A stretch of 64,000 nt of DNA from Saccharothrix sp. S26 (lineage in GTDB: Bacteria; Actinomycetota; Actinomycetes; Mycobacteriales; Pseudonocardiaceae). Below the pieces are notes generated by a model that saw only the letters and a program-made list of their open reading frames with translations, had not been told where the DNA came from and did no database searches. Positions 1 through 9,031 of this stretch are shown piece after piece (within the stretch, counting starts at the first letter, position 1; every line of letters starts with the position of its first letter). Location: NCBI RefSeq assembly GCF_021390395.1, contig NZ_JAJUWT010000007.1, positions 124,001 through 188,000 on the forward strand, read 5' to 3'. A program made the position numbers and the translations under genes.

Positions 1-1
1 C

Positions 2-322
<321 letters not shown>

Positions 323-364
323 TTCGCCGGCTCCGCACCCGGGCGTCACCTGGTTTTAGAGCGG

Positions 365-1114
365 GTGACACGCCGATGGGGCGCACTGGGTGGCATGGTC
401 GCCGAACTCGTGGTTTCGCTGTCCGGCATCGGGCCGAGCACGCTCGCCCGGTGCGCCGACCTCGCCGACGAACTGGACCGGCGGCGGGTGCCGTTGTCGC
501 TGCTGCTGGCCCCGCGCAAGGCCGTGCCCGGTGAGGCGCTGACCTGGGTGCGGCAGCGCGTGGCCGAGGGCGACGCGCTGGTCCTGCACGGTTTCGACCA
601 CCAGCCGGACCCCACGCGCCGGGCCGTGTCGCTGCGCCGCCGGGCCGAGTTCGCCGCGCTGCCCGCGCACGAAGCCGGCTTGCGGCTGGTCGCCGCACGG
701 GCCGCGGTCGCCCGGTTGGGGCTCGCCACGGAGGTGTTCGCACCGCCCGGTTGGCTCGCGTCACCGGGCACGGTGGTCGCCCTGCGCCGGCACCGGTTCG
801 CCGTCTGCGCGGACATGGCGGGCGTGCGCGACCTGCGCACCGGCGACGTGCGGCCGGGCCGGGTGCGGATGGTCGCCGAGCACTGGAGCTACCTGCTCAG
901 CGTCGGCCGCGCGGCCCGGCGCGGCGGGCTGGTGCGCCTCGGCGTGGACGCGGCGGACCTCGACCGGCTCGGCGTCCGCGAGGTGCTGCTGGAGGCCGTC
1001 GACCTGGCCCTGCACCACGGCGCGACGGCCACGACCTACAGCTCGACCGCCTCGCCGCGCGGCAGCACGACCACCTCCACGCCCTCGGGCGCGGTGCCGA
1101 CCAGGACGCGGTAG
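365..1114 (+). CDS. DUF2334-type polysaccharide-deacetylase-like protein
   Basis: The 249-residue protein resembles DUF2334 proteins, which have a deacetylase-like barrel. It has an early strand LVVSLSGIGPST, a LHGFDH histidine motif near residue 76, and a PPGW segment typical of these folds. No signal peptide or membrane segment is evident. GTG at 365 is the longest start; ATG at 395 would remove ten residues. The last ~26 codons overlap the convergent metallo-hydrolase gene by 79 nt and give a Ser/Thr-rich tail unlike the rest, suggesting the original stop was lost. Substrate unknown; the first metal Asp of true deacetylases is not obvious. Confidence 0.7.
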   Translation: MTRRWGALGGMVAELVVSLSGIGPSTLARCADLADELDRRRVPLSLLLAPRKAVPGEALTWVRQRVAEGDALVLHGFDHQPDPTRRAVSLRRRAEFAALPAHEAGLRLVAARAAVARLGLATEVFAPPGWLASPGTVVALRRHRFAVCADMAGVRDLRTGDVRPGRVRMVAEHWSYLLSVGRAARRGGLVRLGVDAADLDRLGVREVLLEAVDLALHHGATATTYSSTASPRGSTTTSTPSGAVPTRTR

Positions 1115-1647
1115 AAGATCTCGGTCTGCGCGAGGATCGCCTCGTGGATCGGCACCGCCTTGCGCGGGCCGACCCGGGCCAGGAAGTCCGCCGCGTCGGA
1201 GACCTTCATCCACGGCGCGGCCGTGGGCAGGCCGAGGACGTCGACGCGCTGCTCGGGCACGGTCAGCGAGTCGCCGGGGTGGTAGAACGCGCCGTGGTCG
1301 ACCAGGTAGCCGACGTTCACCGGCAGTTCGATCTGGTGGTGGATGACCTCGTGCGGCGCGTCGAGGACGGTGACGACCGAGCCGTTGACCTCCAGCGCGT
1401 CACCGGGCGTGACGATCTCCGCACCCTCCAGGTCGAACGGCGCGATCAGGCGCGCGCCGGGGTTGGCCGCGCGGACGGCGGCCAGCTTGCCGGGGTCGAG
1501 GTGGTCGCGGTGCTCGTGCGTGACCAGGATCGCGTCGAGGCCGTCGACCTGCTCGAAGCCCGACGAGTAGGCGCCGGGGTCGAACAGCAGGCGGGCCGCG
1601 CCGGTGTCGACCAGCAGGCACGAGTGCCCGAAGTGGGCGATCAGCAT
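1036..1647 (-). CDS. MBL-fold metallo-hydrolase (UlaG-like)
   Basis: A 203-residue cytoplasmic metallo-beta-lactamase-fold protein. It begins with a strand containing HFGHSC, as in UlaG/L-ascorbate-6-P lactonase-like hydrolases, and carries the metal motif THEHRDHLD (HxHxDH) near residue 45, then YHPGDS with the later His and Asp ligands. Substrate cannot be told from sequence. It lies 28 nt downstream of the epimerase gene on the same strand, so the two are probably cotranscribed. Its 3' end overlaps the convergent DUF2334 gene. Confidence 0.8.
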   Translation of the reverse strand: MLIAHFGHSCLLVDTGAARLLFDPGAYSSGFEQVDGLDAILVTHEHRDHLDPGKLAAVRAANPGARLIAPFDLEGAEIVTPGDALEVNGSVVTVLDAPHEVIHHQIELPVNVGYLVDHGAFYHPGDSLTVPEQRVDVLGLPTAAPWMKVSDAADFLARVGPRKAVPIHEAILAQTEIFYRVLVGTAPEGVEVVVLPRGEAVEL

Positions 1648-1675
1648 CGGGGGTGCTCCTCTCTCGCGTGGCCGG

Positions 1676-2647
1676 TCAGCCCACGTCGTGCAGCAGCGCG
1701 TCCTCCACGTCCGGCGGCAGCCCGGCGCGTCGCGTGCGGTCCGGGCCCAGGGTCCGTTCGTACGCCAACGCGTCGACCGCCGTCTCGGCCGTGGGCCGGA
1801 CCCGCAGGCCCGCGGCCAACGCGGGGCCCGCGTCGCGGAACATCATCGCCCGGTGCGACGGCGGCAGCCACAGCGGCAGCGACTTCGGACCCGTCCACGG
1901 CTCGACGCCGTGCCGCTGGAGGACCGGCTCGGGGATGCGGACCAGCACCGTGCCCGGCGGTGCGACCGCGCCCGCGATCTCGCCCAGGACCAGCGACAAC
2001 GGGTTGGCCGGGCCGATCGCGTCGTAGGTGCCGGTGGTGCGCCGCTCGGCGGCGTCCACGATCCAGGCGGCGAGGTCGCGCGCGTCGATGTGCTGCGCCG
2101 GCTGGTCGGGCGCGTCGGGGACCGCCACCCGGCCACCGCGGGCCAGCCGGTCGGGCCAGTAGCCGAACCGGTCGCTCGGGTCGCCGGGGCCGGTGATGAG
2201 GCCGGCGCGGACGATGAACGCCCGGTCGCCGACCGCGTCGAGCACGGCGTGCTCACTGGCGACCTTGACCGCGCCGTAGCGCTCGGAGGACATGGGCGCC
2301 TCGGGGTCGTCCTCCAGCGGGTCGAGCGTGGCCGTCGCGCCGGGGACGGAGTGGTCGGCGTAGACCGAGCAACTGGAGACGAACGTCCAGTGCTCCGCCG
2401 TCACCGCTCGCAACGCCTGCCGCACCCACGTGACCGACATCTTGGCCACGTCCACCACGGCGTCGAAGTGCGACCCCTCCAGCGGCCCGAGGTCGACATC
2501 CCGGTCCACGGGCACGTGCACGGCCCCGTCCGGCACCTTCCCGGACTCACCGCGGGCCGCGCACACCACCTCGTGCCCCCGCCGCACCGCCTCGGCCGCC
2601 GTCGCCTTGCTGAGGAACACCGTCCCACCGAGCACCAGGATCCGCAT
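1676..2647 (-). CDS. NAD-dependent epimerase/dehydratase family protein
   Basis: A 323-residue short-chain dehydrogenase of the extended epimerase type. The Rossmann motif is atypical, MRILVLGGTVFLS, with GGT in place of GxxGxxG. The catalytic pair is seen as YGAVK, preceded by SSCSVYAD. ATG at 2647 is chosen because the Rossmann strand begins there; longer versions add Arg-rich sequence. Homologues with this N-terminus act on nucleotide sugars or as reductases; the substrate is unknown. First gene of a two-gene unit with the MBL hydrolase. Confidence 0.8.
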   Translation of the reverse strand: MRILVLGGTVFLSKATAAEAVRRGHEVVCAARGESGKVPDGAVHVPVDRDVDLGPLEGSHFDAVVDVAKMSVTWVRQALRAVTAEHWTFVSSCSVYADHSVPGATATLDPLEDDPEAPMSSERYGAVKVASEHAVLDAVGDRAFIVRAGLITGPGDPSDRFGYWPDRLARGGRVAVPDAPDQPAQHIDARDLAAWIVDAAERRTTGTYDAIGPANPLSLVLGEIAGAVAPPGTVLVRIPEPVLQRHGVEPWTGPKSLPLWLPPSHRAMMFRDAGPALAAGLRVRPTAETAVDALAYERTLGPDRTRRAGLPPDVEDALLHDVG

Positions 2648-3052
2648 GGTCCCCACCCTGCGGCGCACCAGGCCGCCCTGCCACCGCATCCGCCGACAGC
2701 GAACGGCTTGTTGTTCCCAGGCCGAAACTGGTCGAGTTCGCCATGCGTGCACATCATTCGCGGTGTGCCGAACATGGGCCGCGGCTGTCATCGGCTCGGT
2801 GATCAGGCGTGACTGGCCCTAGACAACGCGAAGCGCGGCTGCCCAACCTTCCGGGAGGGGAACCGCGCTCACTTCCTCGGCTTACGGGCCTCGGCGCGAT
2901 TCAGGTCAGCAGGAACCGGCCCTGAAATGCTGTGTCACGATCGGGTGATCTCAGGTGAACGTGTGCCGTCCGCCACCGGTGAAGTTGATGAACACCCTGG
3001 TCAGGTAGGCTTTGGCAGTACCGCCAGCCCTCCTACCTTGGAGCAGCCTGTC
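2648..3052. other. Divergent intergenic region upstream of purS
   Basis: About 405 bases between the epimerase and purS, with no convincing ORF. It holds an imperfect hairpin at 2832-2869 (AGCGCGG pairing with CCGCGCT around CCTTCCGGGAGGGG). A weak promoter-like pair before purS is TTGATG at 2977 with TAGGCT near 3006. No known riboswitch was recognised. The hairpin could be part of a purS leader or a terminator for RNA entering from the left. Confidence 0.4.
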
Positions 3053-3292
3053 GTGGCCCGAGTCGTCGTCGACGTCATGCCGAAGCCCGAAATCCTCGAC
3101 CCGCAAGGACAGGCGGTGGCCAACGCGCTGCCCCGTCTCGGGTTCGACGGAATCACCTCTGTCCGCCAGGGCAAGCACTTCGAGCTGGAGGTCGCCGACG
3201 ACGTCGACGACGCCACGCTCGCCAAGATCGCCGAGACCTTCCTCGCCAACCCCGTGATCGAGGACTGGGTCGTGAGGCGGGTGGAGGCATGA
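3053..3292 (+). CDS. purS: Phosphoribosylformylglycinamidine synthase subunit PurS
   Basis: A 79-residue small subunit of FGAM synthase, bridging PurQ and PurL and helping transfer ammonia. Family features include the opening strand [18 protein letters not shown], then VRQGKHFEL and the closing [14 protein letters not shown] at 3053 follows a GGAG ribosome site about 9 nt upstream; longer forms are not PurS-like. Its TGA overlaps the purQ ATG (ATGA), so translation is coupled in a purS-purQ-purL operon. Confidence 0.95.
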   Translation: MARVVVDVMPKPEILDPQGQAVANALPRLGFDGITSVRQGKHFELEVADDVDDATLAKIAETFLANPVIEDWVVRRVEA

Positions 3293-3960
3293 GGGTCGGG
3301 GTCATCACGTTCCCCGGCACGCTGGACGACGTCGACGCCGAGCGCGCGGTCCGGTACGCGGGCGGGGAGGCGGTCCAGCTCTGGCACGCCGACCACGACC
3401 TCAAGGGTGTCGACGCGGTCATCGTGCCCGGTGGGTTCTCCTACGGCGACTACCTGCGCTGCGGCGCGATCGCCCGGTTCGCACCGGTCATGCAGGAAGT
3501 GGTCGACGCGGCGAAGAAGGGCATGCCCGTCCTGGGCATCTGCAACGGCTTCCAGATCCTCTGCGAGGCCCACCTGCTGCCCGGCGCGCTCATCCGCAAC
3601 CACAAGCTGCACTTCGTGTGCCGCGACCAGTGGCTGAAGGTCGAGAACAACTCCACCGCCTGGACCACCCGGTACGACCGGGGCGCGGAAATCCTCGTGC
3701 CGCTCAAGTCCGGCGAGGGCGGCTACCAGGCCGACCAGTCCACTTTGGACGAGCTGGAGGGCGAGGGCCGCGTGGTGTTCCGCTACGTCGGCGACAACCC
3801 CAACGGCTCGCGCAACAACATCGCCGGGATCACCAGCGCCAACGGCCGGGTCGTCGGCCTCATGCCGCACCCCGAGCACGCGATCGACGCGCTCACCGGG
3901 CCGACCGACGACGGCCTCGGCATGTTCCTGTCCCTCGTCGACTCGGTGGTGAAGGCCTGA
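3289..3960 (+). CDS. purQ: Phosphoribosylformylglycinamidine synthase subunit PurQ
   Basis: A 223-residue class I glutamine amidotransferase that supplies ammonia to PurL. The nucleophile is the Cys in GICNGFQ near residue 86, the His/Glu pair is in PHPEHA near residue 194, and [10 protein letters not shown] shapes the oxyanion region. Length and motifs match the stand-alone PurQ of Gram-positive and actinobacterial FGAM synthases. It overlaps purS by 4 nt and its TGA shares one base with the purL ATG, so the three subunits are probably made stoichiometrically. Confidence 0.97.
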   Translation: MRVGVITFPGTLDDVDAERAVRYAGGEAVQLWHADHDLKGVDAVIVPGGFSYGDYLRCGAIARFAPVMQEVVDAAKKGMPVLGICNGFQILCEAHLLPGALIRNHKLHFVCRDQWLKVENNSTAWTTRYDRGAEILVPLKSGEGGYQADQSTLDELEGEGRVVFRYVGDNPNGSRNNIAGITSANGRVVGLMPHPEHAIDALTGPTDDGLGMFLSLVDSVVKA

Positions 3961-6227
3961 TGACCGTCGACACCGTCAAGAACGCGGAGAACACGCCGGA
4001 CCAGGAGCAGCCCTACAAGGAGCTGGGCCTGAAGGACGACGAGTACGCCCGCATCAAGGACATCCTGGGCCGCCGCCCCACGGACGCCGAGCTGGCCATG
4101 TACTCGGTGATGTGGAGCGAGCACTGCTCCTACAAGTCGTCCAAGGTGCACCTGAAGTACTTCTCCGACACGACCACCGACGAGATGCGCTCGAAGATGC
4201 TCGCGGGCATCGGCGAGAACGCGGGCGTGGTCGACATCGGCGACGGCTGGGCGATCACGTTCAAGGCCGAGAGCCACAACCACCCGTCCTACGTCGAGCC
4301 CTACCAGGGCGCGGCGACGGGCGTGGGCGGCATCGTGCGCGACATCCTGGCGATGGGCGCGCGTCCGCTGGCCGTGATGGACCCGCTGCGGTTCGGCCCG
4401 GCCGACGCGCCGGACACGCGCCGCGTGCTGCCGGGCATCGTGGCGGGCGTCGGCGGCTACGGCAACTGCCTCGGCCTGCCCAACATCGGCGGCGAGGTCG
4501 TGTTCGACGCGACCTACGCGGGCAACCCGCTGGTGAACGCGCTGTGCGTGGGTGCGATGCGGGTCGAGGACCTGCACCTGGCGCACGCCTCGGGCGCGGG
4601 CAACAAGGTCATCCTGTTCGGCGCGCGCACGGGCCTGGACGGCATCGGCGGCGTGTCGGTGCTGGCGTCGGAGACCTTCGACGACACGGCCGGGGCGGGC
4701 AAGCGCAAGAAGCTGCCCAGCGTGCAGGTGGGCGACCCGTTCACCGAGAAGGTCCTGATCGAGTGCTGCCTGGAGCTGTTCGCGCAGCGGATCGTGGTGG
4801 GCATCCAGGACCTGGGCGGCGCGGGCCTGGCGTGCGCGACGTCGGAGCTGGCCAGCGCCGGTGACGGCGGCATGCACGTGTACCTGGACCGGGTGCCGCT
4901 GCGCGCGTCGGGCATGACGCCCGCGGAGATCCTGTCCAGCGAGTCGCAGGAGCGCATGTGCGCGGTCGTGCGGCCCGAGGACCTGGACGCGTTCATGGCG
5001 GTCTGCGCGAAGTGGGACGTCATCGCGACCGAGATCGGCGAGGTCACCGAGGGCGACCGGCTGGTGATCACCTGGCACGACGAGGTCGTGCTGGACGTGC
5101 CGCCGCGCACGGTGGCGCACGAGGGCCCGGTGTACCACCGGCCGATCGAGCGCCCGGCCGACCAGGACGCGGTGCAGGCCGACACGCCGGACCGGCTGCC
5201 CAGGCCGGCCAAGGACGAGCTGCTCGACCTGGTCAAGACCATGGCCGCGTCGCCGAACCTGGCGTCGAAGCGGTGGGTCACCCAGCAGTACGACCGGTAC
5301 GTGCGCGGCGGCACGGTGCTCGCGCAGCCGGCCGACTCGGGCATGATCCGCATCGACGAGTCGACCCACCGGGGCGTGGCGCTGTCCACCGACTGCAACG
5401 GCCGCTACACCAAGCTGGACCCGTACGCGGGCGCGCAGCTGGCGCTGGCCGAGGCCTACCGGAACGTGGCGACCACGGGCGCGACGCCGGTCGCGGTCAC
5501 GAACTGCCTGAACTTCGGCTCGCCGGAGGACCCGGCGGTGATGTGGCAGTTCGAGCAGGCCGTGAAGGGCCTCGCCGACGGGTGCGTGGCGCTGGGCATC
5601 CCGGTGACCGGCGGCAACGTCAGCTTCTACAACCAGACCGGTTCGACGGCGATCCTGCCGACGCCGGTGGTGGGCGTGCTGGGCGTGATCGACGACGTCC
5701 GCCGCCGCATCCCGACCGGGATCGGCGCGGAGGCGGGCGAGACGCTGCTGCTGCTCGGCGAGACGCGCGCGGAGTTCGGCGGCTCGGAGTGGGCGCACGT
5801 CGTGCACGGGCACCTGGGCGGCCTGCCGCCGAAGGTGGACCTGGCGCGGGAGAAGCTGCTGGGCGAGGTGCTGGTGGCGGGGTCGCGCGACGGGATGCTG
5901 TCCGCCGCGCACGACCTGTCCGACGGCGGCCTGGCGCAGGCGCTGGTCGAGACGTGCCTGATCGGCGAGGTCGGCGCGCGGGTGTTCCTCGAGGGTGACC
6001 TGTTCACCGAGCTGTTCAGCGAGTCGACGGCCCGCGTGCTGGTGGCCGTGCCGCGCACGGAGGAGCTGCGGTTCACCGACATGTGCACCGCGCGCGGCCT
6101 GCCGTGGCGCAAGGTCGGCGTGGTGGACCCGGAGTCCGACGCGCTGGAGATCCAGGAGCTGGGCTCGCTGCCGCTGGCCGAGCTGCGCGAGGCGTGGGAG
6201 GGCACCCTCCCGGCGCTGTTCGACTGA
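3960..6227 (+). CDS. purL: Phosphoribosylformylglycinamidine synthase subunit PurL
   Basis: The 755-residue ATP-dependent synthase subunit turns FGAR into FGAM in step 4 of purine synthesis. Visible elements are [12 protein letters not shown] near the N-terminus, the nucleotide-site stretch [21 protein letters not shown], and a second AIRS-like repeat with [10 protein letters not shown] and GGNVSFYN. Size is that of small PurL, needing PurS and PurQ, rather than the 1300-residue single-chain form. The ATG overlaps the purQ stop by one base. A strong hairpin follows the stop. Confidence 0.97.
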   Translation: MTVDTVKNAENTPDQEQPYKELGLKDDEYARIKDILGRRPTDAELAMYSVMWSEHCSYKSSKVHLKYFSDTTTDEMRSKMLAGIGENAGVVDIGDGWAITFKAESHNHPSYVEPYQGAATGVGGIVRDILAMGARPLAVMDPLRFGPADAPDTRRVLPGIVAGVGGYGNCLGLPNIGGEVVFDATYAGNPLVNALCVGAMRVEDLHLAHASGAGNKVILFGARTGLDGIGGVSVLASETFDDTAGAGKRKKLPSVQVGDPFTEKVLIECCLELFAQRIVVGIQDLGGAGLACATSELASAGDGGMHVYLDRVPLRASGMTPAEILSSESQERMCAVVRPEDLDAFMAVCAKWDVIATEIGEVTEGDRLVITWHDEVVLDVPPRTVAHEGPVYHRPIERPADQDAVQADTPDRLPRPAKDELLDLVKTMAASPNLASKRWVTQQYDRYVRGGTVLAQPADSGMIRIDESTHRGVALSTDCNGRYTKLDPYAGAQLALAEAYRNVATTGATPVAVTNCLNFGSPEDPAVMWQFEQAVKGLADGCVALGIPVTGGNVSFYNQTGSTAILPTPVVGVLGVIDDVRRRIPTGIGAEAGETLLLLGETRAEFGGSEWAHVVHGHLGGLPPKVDLAREKLLGEVLVAGSRDGMLSAAHDLSDGGLAQALVETCLIGEVGARVFLEGDLFTELFSESTARVLVAVPRTEELRFTDMCTARGLPWRKVGVVDPESDALEIQELGSLPLAELREAWEGTLPALFD

Positions 6228-6236
6228 TCGCCTGCC

Positions 6237-6270
6237 GGTGGCCGGCCGGGTGCGGACCCGGCCGGCCACC
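6237..6270. terminator. Bidirectional intrinsic-type hairpin between purL and GH25
   Basis: A perfect 15-bp inverted repeat, GGTGGCCGGCCGGGT, with a 4-nt GCGG loop, lies in the 48 bases between two convergent genes. It would end both the purSQL transcript and the muramidase transcript. No U-tract follows, as is common in actinomycetes. Confidence 0.8.
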
Positions 6271-6275
6271 GCTGG

Positions 6276-7070
6276 TCAGCCGTTGGCGAGCGCCTGGAGC
6301 CGGTCGTAGGCGCCGTTGAACTGGTTCTGGTCGATCGGCGACGACGAGTACTGCCAGAACGTGTAGAACGGCCACGCGTACGGCAGGGTGCCGACGGTGG
6401 ACGAGTAGCGGGCGACCCACAGCGGGTTGGTGGAGCTGAAGTCGCCGTTCACGCACTGGCTCCACCAGCTCGTGGACGTGTAGATGACCGGCCAGCGGCC
6501 GGTGCGGGCCTGGTAGCGGTCGCTGAACGACTTGATCCAGGCCGTCATGCTCGCCTGGGACAGCCCGTAGCAGGTGGAGCCGTACGGGTTGTACTCCATG
6601 TCCAGCGCGCCGGGCAGGGTCTTGCCGTCCCGCGACCAGCCGCCGCCGTTGTTGACGAAGTAGTCGGCCTGGGTGGCGCCGGAGGACCGGTCGGGCAGCG
6701 CGAAGTGGTACGCGCCCCGGATCATGCCGACGTTGTAGGAGCCGTTGTACTGCTGGGCGAAGTACGGGTTGCGGTAGGTGGTGCTCTCGGTGGCCTTGAC
6801 GTAGGCGAACCGCTTGCCCTGGCCCCACCAGTAGTTCCAGTCGACGTTGCCCTGGTGGCCGCTGACGTCGATGCCGTACACGACGGCCTGGGCGCTGGGG
6901 TCGGTCGGGATGACGACGCGCTGGTCGCCGCGGCCTTCGTGCTTGGCGATCTGCGAACCCATGGCGTGGTCGTCGACGGCGGGCGCGGCCTGCGCGGTGC
7001 CGGCTAAGCCGAGCGCGGCCAGGCCGAGGGCGGTCAGGAGGGCGACGGCGGAGCGTGCGAGGTTGTTCAT
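6276..7070 (-). CDS. Secreted GH25 lysozyme (N,O-diacetylmuramidase)
   Basis: A 264-residue exported muramidase cleaving the MurNAc-GlcNAc bond of peptidoglycan. A signal peptide spans about residues 1-28, ending TAQA. The GH25 barrel follows, with YGIDVSGHQGNVDW (first catalytic-site Asp), FAYVKATE, GAYHFALPDRS, the DxE-type motif ALDMEYNPYG, and YTSTSWW. ATG at 7070 has AAGGAG 6 nt upstream. Between signal and barrel is the segment GSQIAKHEGRG, shared with the next gene. Paralogue of the gene directly upstream, from tandem duplication. May act in growth, sporulation or competition. Confidence 0.92.
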   Translation of the reverse strand: MNNLARSAVALLTALGLAALGLAGTAQAAPAVDDHAMGSQIAKHEGRGDQRVVIPTDPSAQAVVYGIDVSGHQGNVDWNYWWGQGKRFAYVKATESTTYRNPYFAQQYNGSYNVGMIRGAYHFALPDRSSGATQADYFVNNGGGWSRDGKTLPGALDMEYNPYGSTCYGLSQASMTAWIKSFSDRYQARTGRWPVIYTSTSWWSQCVNGDFSSTNPLWVARYSSTVGTLPYAWPFYTFWQYSSSPIDQNQFNGAYDRLQALANG

Positions 7071-7181
7071 CAGGGACTCCTTGAGCCAGTGCAGGGAGTT
7101 GACTCGATGGGCAGTGTGCGGCACCTCTAACCACTTCACCAGGGTTCATGTGAATTAGTCACGAAAACGGAGCAACGGCGA

Positions 7182-7994
7182 CTACCCCAGCGCGATCCTG
7201 AGCAACTGCTCGGCGTCACCGTTGAAGAGGTTCTGGTCGCCGGGGAACAGCCCGGCCGCCTGCCACTGCCAGATCGTCTCGTAGTCCCACCCGTGCGGCA
7301 GGGGGCCGAGCACGTCGGCGTAGTGCGCCACCCACAACGGGCTCGTGTCGCCGAACCGGTCCGCCTCGCCGACGCACCGGTTCCACCAGCTCGTGGACGT
7401 GTAGACGGTCGGGTGCCGGCCGGTGCGCTGGAACAGCCGGTCGCTGAACGCCCGCACCCACGCGCCCATCTCGTCCTGGCTCAGGCCGTAGCACGTGTCG
7501 CCGTACGGGTTGTACTCCAGGTCGACCGCGCCGGGCAGCGTCCTGCCGTCACGCGACCAGCCGCCGCCGTTGGCGGCGAAGAAGTCGGCCTGCGCCGCGC
7601 CGTCCGACCGGTCCGGCAACGCGAAGTGGTACGCGCCCCGGATCATGCCGATGTCGTAGGAGCCGTTGTACTGCTGGGCGAAGTTCGGGTTGCGGTACCC
7701 GGTGCCCTCGGTGGCCTTGACGTAGGCGAACCGCGCGCCGTCCGACCACGCCTTCGCCCAGTCGACGTCACCCTGGTGGCTGCTGACGTCCATGCCGGGC
7801 ACCGTGCCCTCGGACCCCGGCCGATGAGGCGCGGCGCGGCCCCGGCCCTCGTGCTTCGCGATCTGCGAGCCCGCGAAGTGGTCCGCGGAGCCCTCCGGCC
7901 GCGCTTGCGCGACGGGGGCCGGGACGATCGCCAACGTGATCGTGAGGGCACCCAGTCGGGTGATCAAGGTGCGCGGCCGGGTGTGCGTCCCCAT
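7182..7994 (-). CDS. Secreted GH25 lysozyme, second tandem copy
   Basis: A 270-residue paralogue of the neighbouring muramidase, with the same plan: signal peptide ending near PVAQA, the shared GSQIAKHEGRG element, then the GH25 domain with MDVSSHQGDVDW, FAYVKATEGTGYRNP, GAYHFALPDRS and VDLEYNPYG, retaining the acidic residues. It has GDQNLFNGD near the end where its twin has DQNQFNGA. ATG at 7994 follows a GGGGGAG; an in-frame ATG at 8006 is possible. About 190 nt separate the two starts' coding regions, enough for separate promoters. Divergence between the copies suggests different expression or substrate, but that is inference. Confidence 0.9.
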   Translation of the reverse strand: MGTHTRPRTLITRLGALTITLAIVPAPVAQARPEGSADHFAGSQIAKHEGRGRAAPHRPGSEGTVPGMDVSSHQGDVDWAKAWSDGARFAYVKATEGTGYRNPNFAQQYNGSYDIGMIRGAYHFALPDRSDGAAQADFFAANGGGWSRDGRTLPGAVDLEYNPYGDTCYGLSQDEMGAWVRAFSDRLFQRTGRHPTVYTSTSWWNRCVGEADRFGDTSPLWVAHYADVLGPLPHGWDYETIWQWQAAGLFPGDQNLFNGDAEQLLRIALG

Positions 7995-8024
7995 CGACTC
8001 CCCCATTCGGTCGGCGGTGCTGGT

Positions 8025-8054
8025 ACGTCCGGCCTGAATCGTCAGGCCGGACGT
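8025..8054. terminator. Hairpin terminator after the aldo/keto reductase
   Basis: A perfect 13-bp inverted repeat, ACGTCCGGCCTGA with its complement and an ATCG loop, sits just past the stop of the minus-strand reductase and just upstream of the second muramidase. It would insulate the two same-strand genes. Confidence 0.75.
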
Positions 8055-8076
8055 CCTCCGCCGCATCCGCAGGGTG

Positions 8077-8922
8077 TCACCCGTCCAGGCGCTTCAGCTC
8101 CTCCTCCGACAGGCGCAGGTGCACGGCGTCGGCCGAGTCGGAGATGCTCTCCGGCCGCGAGGAGCCGGGGATCGGCACCACTTGCGGCGCCTTGGCGAGC
8201 ATCCACGCCAGACACACCTGCTGCGGGCTCGCGCCGTGGTCGCGGCCGACCTCGGCGAACGCGGCGAACCGCTCGCCGAGCTGCCCGGCCGCGCTCATGC
8301 CGCCCAACGGGCTCCACGGCAGGAACGCGATGTCCAGCTCCGCGCACAGCTCCAGCTCCGGCTCGCTGGAGCGGAACGCGGGCGAGAACTGGTTCTGCAC
8401 GCTCGCCAGCCGGCCGCCCAGCACCTGGTTGGCCTCGCGGATCTGCGCCGGGTCGAAGTTGGACACGCCCGCGAGCTTGATCTTGCCCTCGTCCAGCAGC
8501 TCGGCCAGCGCGCCGACGGACTCGGCGGTCGGCACCTTCGGGTCGGGCCGGTGGAACTGGTAGAGGTCGATCGCGTCCACGCCGAGCCGGCGCAACGACG
8601 CCTCGCACGCGGCCTTCAGGTACTCCGGCCGCCCGTCGACCTCCCAGCCGCCGCCGGGCGTGCGGGTGTGGCCGCCCTTGGTGGCGACCATGACGCCGTC
8701 GACGCCTTTGAGCGCCTCGGCGATCAGCTCCTCGTTGTGCCCGAAGTCGCGGTCGTCGGCCGAGTAGGCGTCGGCGGTGTCGATCAGCGTCACGCCCTTG
8801 TCGAGGGCGGCGCGGATGGTCTCGATCGCCCGGGCGCGATCGGGCCGGCCCTCGAGCGACATCGGCATCGCGCCCAGGCCGATGGCGCTGACCTCGACCC
8901 CTCCGATCCGGCGAGTCAGCAT
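8077..8922 (-). CDS. Aldo/keto reductase
   Basis: A 281-residue NADPH-dependent reductase of the aldo/keto reductase barrel family. The catalytic tetrad is visible: Asp and Tyr in LIDTADAYS (about D48 and Y53), Lys in MVATKGG, and His in YQFHRPDP. Cofactor-end elements WMLAKAPQVVPIPGS follow near residue 240. ATG at 8922 is preferred because GGAGG lies 10 nt upstream; an ATG three codons earlier would overlap that site. It is divergent from a LysR-type gene, which probably controls it. Substrate unknown. Confidence 0.88.
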   Translation of the reverse strand: MLTRRIGGVEVSAIGLGAMPMSLEGRPDRARAIETIRAALDKGVTLIDTADAYSADDRDFGHNEELIAEALKGVDGVMVATKGGHTRTPGGGWEVDGRPEYLKAACEASLRRLGVDAIDLYQFHRPDPKVPTAESVGALAELLDEGKIKLAGVSNFDPAQIREANQVLGGRLASVQNQFSPAFRSSEPELELCAELDIAFLPWSPLGGMSAAGQLGERFAAFAEVGRDHGASPQQVCLAWMLAKAPQVVPIPGSSRPESISDSADAVHLRLSEEELKRLDG

Positions 8923-8998
8923 GGGTGGCATACCTCCGTGTGTCGCGGTTGTGCTCCTCCAGCTTGCGCGGTAGGCATTGAGCTGTCCAACAGAAGAA

Positions 8999-9014
8999 GC
9001 TGATGCAATTCAGC
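8999..9014. promoter_or_regulatory. Inverted repeat in the AKR-LysR divergent region, candidate LysR operator
   Basis: GCTGA, six bases, TCAGC form an inverted repeat 18 bases before the LysR start in a 109-base divergent spacer. LysR regulators usually bind a short interrupted dyad near their own promoter, so this is a reasonable site for autoregulation and control of the reductase. Confidence 0.4.
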
Positions 9015-9031
9015 AGTACGGGTGATGAATC

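Noticed and set aside
2832..2869. Hairpin upstream of purS considered as a purine riboswitch
   Set aside because: No purine, PRPP or guanidine aptamer features were recognised; only a simple imperfect stem is present.
3783..6269. Long minus-strand open frame opposite purL
   Set aside because: Antisense of a clear purL; no recognisable protein features.
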